Assembly: GCA_047638815.1 (NCBI GenBank)
Contig: JBLIMR010000002.1
Span: 62,001-126,000, forward strand
Length of the DNA: 64,000 nt
From: JAJRRH01 sp047638815
Lineage (GTDB): Bacteria > Bacteroidota > Bacteroidia > Flavobacteriales_D > JABDKJ01
Direction: 5' to 3'
This document shows, in pieces, positions 60,288 through 64,000 of the stretch; the first letter of the stretch is position 1; the number at the start of each line of letters is the position of its first letter. Position numbers and translations under genes: made by a program. The notes under the pieces are model-generated. The model was not told where the DNA came from. It made no database searches and saw nothing but the letters and a program-made list of their open reading frames with translations.

Positions 60288-61778
60288 ATGAAATTGACTA
60301 AGGAAGATAGAAATCAATTGGAAAAGATTGGTGTTTCGTTAGAAGCATTCAACCGACAATTGGATTTAATTACCAATGGAACTGATAAAGTTCAATTGGT
60401 CTCTGCAGCAACTATTGGTTATGGCATCACTAAATGGAACGAGGAAGAGTTTTCTAATTTTGTCAAAAGCTACAATATTCCAGAGGAAAGTTTGGAAATA
60501 GTTCGATTCATTCCGGCTTCAGGGGCAGCAACACGAATGTTCAAAGACTTGATAAAATTTTGGAAGGAAGGCGAGCCCAATAGTCAAAGCGAAACGTTTT
60601 TTTCAAATTTGGAAAAATTCCCATTTTATAAACGCCTAAAGAGATTGTTTCCAGACTTATTTGACGTTGAAATGGATGTTCAAAATCAAAGAGATATACT
60701 AAGTGTTTTATTGGAGGATGATAATTTCAATTACATGGCTAGTCCAAAAGGTCTTGTGCCATTTCATTGGGTTGATGGGAAAGAACGCTCCCCTTTTGAG
60801 GAACATTTTCATGAGGCAGTCTTTCATAGTGGAGAAAACAAAAACGTTTGTCTTCACTTTACTGTTTCTCTTTCTTTCAGAGATCATATCCGAGAAGTGT
60901 TGAACAATGTGAAGAGTTCATTTGATAACCCACCAATAACCTTTAATTTCTCATTGCAATCGAATTCTACTGATACTGTTGCCTTGACTCAAGGTAACGA
61001 GATTGTAAGAAAGTCAAATGGAGAAATGTTGTTTAGACCCGGAGGCCATGGGTCATTGCTCAAGAATTTAAATAATATTCATGCGGATCTTATTTTCATT
61101 AGAAACATAGATAATATTATTCCTACAGAAAACATTCCAAGTGACATGACTTACGATAAGGCCATGGCAGGTTTCTTGCAGAAGATGGTCAACAAAAGAA
61201 ACAAGCTTTTATTGGCTCTGGAAGTGCATTCTGAAAATCAAGAGGTCATCCAAGAAGCTCAGCAGTTTATTGAGCAGGATTTGAGACATTCAGCCTATCA
61301 ATTAGATATAGAGGATGGCAACTTGCTTGCTCAGATTAAAGAAAATCTTAATCGACCCATGCGTGTGTGTGGAATGGTTAAGAATGTTGGAGAACCTGGA
61401 GGAGGGCCATACAAAGTTGTAAAAAATGGAATTACAAGCCTTCAAATAATTGAGTCCAGTCAAATATCTTCTGATAATGAAGATCAAATGAGAATAATGG
61501 CTAAGGCCACTCATTTCAATCCGGTGGATATAGTATGTGCCACAAGAGACCACCATGGTGAAAAGTATAATCTAATGGAGTTTAGTCAAGTGGAAACTTC
61601 ATTCATTGCAAGTAAAACTTATGATAATCAAGATATTAAGGCGTTGGAGTGGCCGGGTTTGTGGAACGGGGCCATGTATAAATGGATAACATTTTTTGTT
61701 GAGGTGCCTTTGGAGACGTTTAATCCTGTGAAAACAGTAAATGACCTGCTTCGCAGTAACCATCAACCGCTTAAATAG
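60288..61778 (+). CDS. DUF4301 family protein
   Basis: 496 residues from ATG 60288; an in-frame TTG nine bases upstream is less likely. No signal peptide or membrane helix, so cytoplasmic. Recognised as the Bacteroidota DUF4301 family by FIPASGAATRMFKDLIKFW, MASPKGLVPFHWVDGKERSP, LLFRPGGHGSLLKNLNNIHA, VFIRNIDNI-like IFIRNIDNIIPTE and CGMVKNVGEPGGGPYKV. The GASGAATR-like and RPGGHGSL blocks resemble nucleotidyltransferase/sugar-phosphate sites, which suggests an enzyme on phosphorylated sugars, but no reaction is known to me. It is preceded by a long non-coding stretch. Confidence 0.88.
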   Translation: MKLTKEDRNQLEKIGVSLEAFNRQLDLITNGTDKVQLVSAATIGYGITKWNEEEFSNFVKSYNIPEESLEIVRFIPASGAATRMFKDLIKFWKEGEPNSQSETFFSNLEKFPFYKRLKRLFPDLFDVEMDVQNQRDILSVLLEDDNFNYMASPKGLVPFHWVDGKERSPFEEHFHEAVFHSGENKNVCLHFTVSLSFRDHIREVLNNVKSSFDNPPITFNFSLQSNSTDTVALTQGNEIVRKSNGEMLFRPGGHGSLLKNLNNIHADLIFIRNIDNIIPTENIPSDMTYDKAMAGFLQKMVNKRNKLLLALEVHSENQEVIQEAQQFIEQDLRHSAYQLDIEDGNLLAQIKENLNRPMRVCGMVKNVGEPGGGPYKVVKNGITSLQIIESSQISSDNEDQMRIMAKATHFNPVDIVCATRDHHGEKYNLMEFSQVETSFIASKTYDNQDIKALEWPGLWNGAMYKWITFFVEVPLETFNPVKTVNDLLRSNHQPLK

Positions 61779-61862
61779 GGTTAATCACCGAAATGTAGCA
61801 TAATCTGTAACCATTCTCAGTTTTCTCCGTAAAATGGGATGTTGACCTATAAGGAGAAGAGG

Positions 61863-62756
61863 ATGAAGAGAAGAGAGATATGGGTAGTCATGCTACTATT
61901 TGCCCTAAGCGGTTCGCTATTTGCGGCAGAGAATTCAGATATAAACATTACTAATGCTTTCGATGAAAATGGCCGAAAAACTGGGTATTGGATAATTGAT
62001 GGCTCCATTAAGTCTATGCCAGGATATGGTCCCGATGAAATCATCGAGGAAGGAAACTATGAATCCAATAGAAAAGAGGGTTTATGGAAAAAGTACTATC
62101 CAGATGGGAAAATGCAAAGCGAAATTACTTTTAACCGAAACATGCCGAGTGGTTATTACAAAACCTATTTTAAAAATGGTAGCGTGGAAGAAGAAGGAGC
62201 ATGGTTTAATAATAGAAATGTGGGATCTTTCGTACGATTTTATAAGTCTGGGATGGTCGCTCAAGAATTTGAGTTCAATCAAGGTGGACTGAGGGATGGC
62301 GTTCAAAAGTATTACTACGAGAATGGCCAAATGGAACTCATAGTCAATATCAAAGAAGGGAAAGAAGAGGGAAAGATGGTTCGATACTATTCCAGCGGTG
62401 ACATTAAGGAAGAAGTAAAGTACGATGGTGGTATTGTAAAGGAAGTAACCAGAAAGAAATTTAAGCTAAATCAGCCGGAAGAAAAAATCGTTGAAACTCC
62501 TGTGGTTCCAGTAAAGTTATCTAAACCGGTAAAGGTTGAAGAGGATAAGCCTAATCTATCTGTATTTAAAAGCACAGGTAAAAACACCCTATACAATAAG
62601 AACAGACTTATTTCCCAATCTGGCCATTTTAGAAATGGTCGCCTATGGAATGGAAAGTGGTACAAGTATGACAGTAACGGCCTTCTTACAGCAATAGAAA
62701 TATTCAAAGTGGGTAAGTTTATAGGCAATGGAGTTATTGAAGAGAACACCAAATAA
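61863..62756 (+). CDS. Exported MORN/YwqK-like repeat protein
   Basis: 297 residues from ATG 61863, chosen over the ATG at 61839 because AAGGAG lies seven bases before it and a signal peptide starts there (MKRREIWVVMLLFALSGSLF). The mature part has several ~22-residue MORN/YwqK-like repeats (RKEGLWKKYYPDGKMQSE, RNVGSFVRFYKSGMVAQ, DGVQKYYYENGQMELIV, EEGKMVRYYSSGDIKEE), then a basic/proline linker (~210-245) and a last repeat (NGKWYKYDSNGLLTAIEIF). No toxin gene is nearby, so the toxin-antitoxin reading of YwqK does not apply here. The role is unknown, probably a surface or periplasmic scaffold. Followed by a terminator. Confidence 0.8.
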   Translation: MKRREIWVVMLLFALSGSLFAAENSDINITNAFDENGRKTGYWIIDGSIKSMPGYGPDEIIEEGNYESNRKEGLWKKYYPDGKMQSEITFNRNMPSGYYKTYFKNGSVEEEGAWFNNRNVGSFVRFYKSGMVAQEFEFNQGGLRDGVQKYYYENGQMELIVNIKEGKEEGKMVRYYSSGDIKEEVKYDGGIVKEVTRKKFKLNQPEEKIVETPVVPVKLSKPVKVEEDKPNLSVFKSTGKNTLYNKNRLISQSGHFRNGRLWNGKWYKYDSNGLLTAIEIFKVGKFIGNGVIEENTK

Positions 62757-62781
62757 TTCCTGTAAAAAGAAGTGATATTTA

Positions 62782-62810
62782 AAAAGTCAATGATTCATTG
62801 ACTTTTTTTT
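62782..62810 (+). terminator. Intrinsic terminator after the MORN-like gene
   Basis: Perfect 10-bp stem AAAAGTCAAT (62782-62791) with ATTGACTTTT (62797-62806), loop GATTC, then eight T in total. Located 26 bases after the stop. Confidence 0.85.
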
Positions 62811-62865
62811 ATACCTAAAAAATAAATACTTGACCATATGGGCTAAAAATTATTTTCTTTGCAGC

Positions 62866-64000
62866 ATGGAACATAAGCTAACGGTGTATAACACCTTAAA
62901 TCGCAAAAAAGAACTATTCATACCTATTAACTCTCCTCATGTTGGTTTGTATGTATGTGGCCCTACGGTATATTCTGATGTTCATTTGGGTAACGTAAGG
63001 ACGTTTACAAGCTTTGATGTTATCTATAGATATTTGGTTCATCTGGGATATAAGGTTCGTTATGTGAGAAACATAACTGATGTCGGTCATCTTGTAGGTG
63101 ATATAGATGAAGGGGAAGATAAAATCGCCAAAAAAGCGAGGCTGGAGAATATTGAACCAATGGAAGTCGTTCAGCGATACACCAATGGTTTCCACGATGT
63201 AATGGGTATGTTTAACAATCTTGCTCCAAGTATCGAGCCTACCGCTACAGGTCATATCATTGAGCAGATAGAAATGATCGAGCAGATTATTGCAAATGGA
63301 TTGGGATATGTTGTTGACGGGTCAGTTTATTTCGATGTTATGAAGTATGCTGAGACGGAAGATTATGGTGAGTTATCAGGGAGAAAGCTTGATGAACTAT
63401 TAAGCAACTCCCGAGAATTGGATGGTCAGTCAGACAAAAAGAATCAAGTTGACTTCGCCCTTTGGAAAAAAGCGGATGAGCATCACCTTATGCGTTGGAA
63501 TTCACCTTGGGGAATTGGATTTCCTGGCTGGCACTTAGAATGTTCTGTGATGAGCACAAAATATCTTGGAGATTCATTTGATATTCATGGTGGAGGAATG
63601 GATTTGAAATTTCCTCATCATGAGTGTGAAATAGCGCAAAACAAAGCGACCAATGGTCAGAAGCCAGTTAATTACTGGTTACACACCAACATGTTGACTG
63701 TCAATGGGCGAAAAATGGCAAAATCTGAGGGCAATGGATTTACACCAGAACAATTGGTTACGGGAGATCATCCATTGCTTGAGCAAGGATATAGTCCAAT
63801 GACGGTGAGATTTTTCATGTTACAAAGTCATTACTCCAACACGCTAGACTTCTCAAATGAAGCTTTGCAAGCTGCCGAAAAAGGTTATAGAAGACTAGTA
63901 GAAGCATTGGAATTATTACCAAACCTAAAGACAGGGGATTCTTCCTCAATGGATGTAAATGCATTTGTTCAGCGTTGTTATGATGCCATGAATGACGACT
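62866..64000 (+). CDS. cysS: Cysteinyl-tRNA synthetase, N-terminal part (cut by window edge)
   Basis: Open from ATG 62866 to the end of the window, 378 codons of an expected ~490; the anticodon-binding C-terminal part is missing. Class I catalytic domain: HIGH-type motif in YSDVHLGNVRTF, zinc-site residues in YVCGPTVY, WHLECSVMSTKYLG and FPHHECEIAQNKAT, and a KMSKS-type loop read here as KMAKSEGNGF. The leading EHKLTVYNTLNRKKELF fits the family N terminus. An independent terminator lies before it, so it has its own promoter, which is not clearly visible. Confidence 0.96.
   Translation, partial: MEHKLTVYNTLNRKKELFIPINSPHVGLYVCGPTVYSDVHLGNVRTFTSFDVIYRYLVHLGYKVRYVRNITDVGHLVGDIDEGEDKIAKKARLENIEPMEVVQRYTNGFHDVMGMFNNLAPSIEPTATGHIIEQIEMIEQIIANGLGYVVDGSVYFDVMKYAETEDYGELSGRKLDELLSNSRELDGQSDKKNQVDFALWKKADEHHLMRWNSPWGIGFPGWHLECSVMSTKYLGDSFDIHGGGMDLKFPHHECEIAQNKATNGQKPVNYWLHTNMLTVNGRKMAKSEGNGFTPEQLVTGDHPLLEQGYSPMTVRFFMLQSHYSNTLDFSNEALQAAEKGYRRLVEALELLPNLKTGDSSSMDVNAFVQRCYDAMNDD

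Noticed and set aside
61863..62756. YwqK-type antitoxin of a toxin-antitoxin pair
   Set aside because: Protein has a signal peptide and no toxin gene is adjacent; MORN-like repeats alone do not support the antitoxin label.
62914..63255. Minus-strand ORF of 113 codons
   Set aside because: It is antisense to the clearly identified cysS catalytic domain.
1..64000. CRISPR arrays, prophage, integrase or rRNA operon
   Set aside because: None found: no regular direct repeats with unique spacers and no phage, recombinase or rRNA-like sequence was seen by eye.

Overview
The window reads as a chromosome segment of a free-living, probably marine or aquatic member of the Bacteroidota, most likely order Flavobacteriales. 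Evidence: AT-rich DNA; several exported proteins ending in type IX secretion (T9SS) sorting tails (NPxxG-type motifs, then a short beta domain ending in Lys/Ile-rich residues); Bacteroidota promoter signals (TAnnTTTG, with TTG about 17-23 bases upstream) rather than sigma-70 boxes; and family markers such as DUF5686, DUF4301, RemB/Wzi-like barrels, paired cox subunit III genes and a DUF420/SCO cluster. No tRNA, rRNA, CRISPR array, phage or intact transposase gene was seen. The species cannot be named from this sequence.

Layout. 1-5.4 kb, minus strand: exported CUB/PKD/P-domain surface proteins, one broken by a frameshift, and a DUF5686 outer-membrane protein. 5.4-5.8 kb: two adjacent gene-free elements bounded by inverted repeats, resembling miniature mobile elements. 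5.9-18.2 kb, plus strand: housekeeping genes lnt, lpdA, ung, pabB, tilS, a queuosine-precursor transporter, two DsbD-type genes, gmhA and a comM-like gene. 18.4-24.3 kb, minus strand: a chimeric secreted GQSN-type esterase and a large T9SS adhesin broken by an in-frame stop and a homopolymer frameshift. 24.5-31.5 kb: a TonB-tail/MORN-like protein, a T9SS protein made of four copies of one module, kbl, and an Omp28-like T9SS protein. 31.7-38.4 kb, minus strand: gdhA, trmB and a terminal-oxidase assembly operon (ctaB, two subunit III genes, subunit IV, SCO, DUF420, a small Cys membrane protein). 38.5-44.9 kb, minus strand: a surface-polysaccharide operon (gmd, fcl, two Wzi/RemB-like barrels, and a WecA-type transferase with an 11-G tract in its frame). 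45-50.3 kb: an L,D-transpeptidase and a deoC-aldehyde dehydrogenase-cysQ operon. 50.8-55.3 kb: a beta-barrel protein, two glycosyltransferases, alr and tdk. 55.4-64 kb: a hypothetical gene, an M28 peptidase, rsmI, a Cys-rich repeat lipoprotein with an operator-like palindrome, DUF4301, a MORN-like protein and the start of cysS.

Two themes stand out. The core metabolic and RNA-modification genes are intact and tightly packed, often overlapping or in TAATG stop-start junctions. Sequence instability is concentrated in surface functions: three frame disruptions in exported adhesins, a near-identical 111-bp tandem duplication in the esterase gene, four module copies in a T9SS protein, and a poly-G tract in the initiating sugar-phosphate transferase. 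A one-base slip in that tract in either direction gives an early stop. The poly-G tract is the best candidate for an undescribed switch (phase variation of surface glycan), but only population or read-level data can confirm it.
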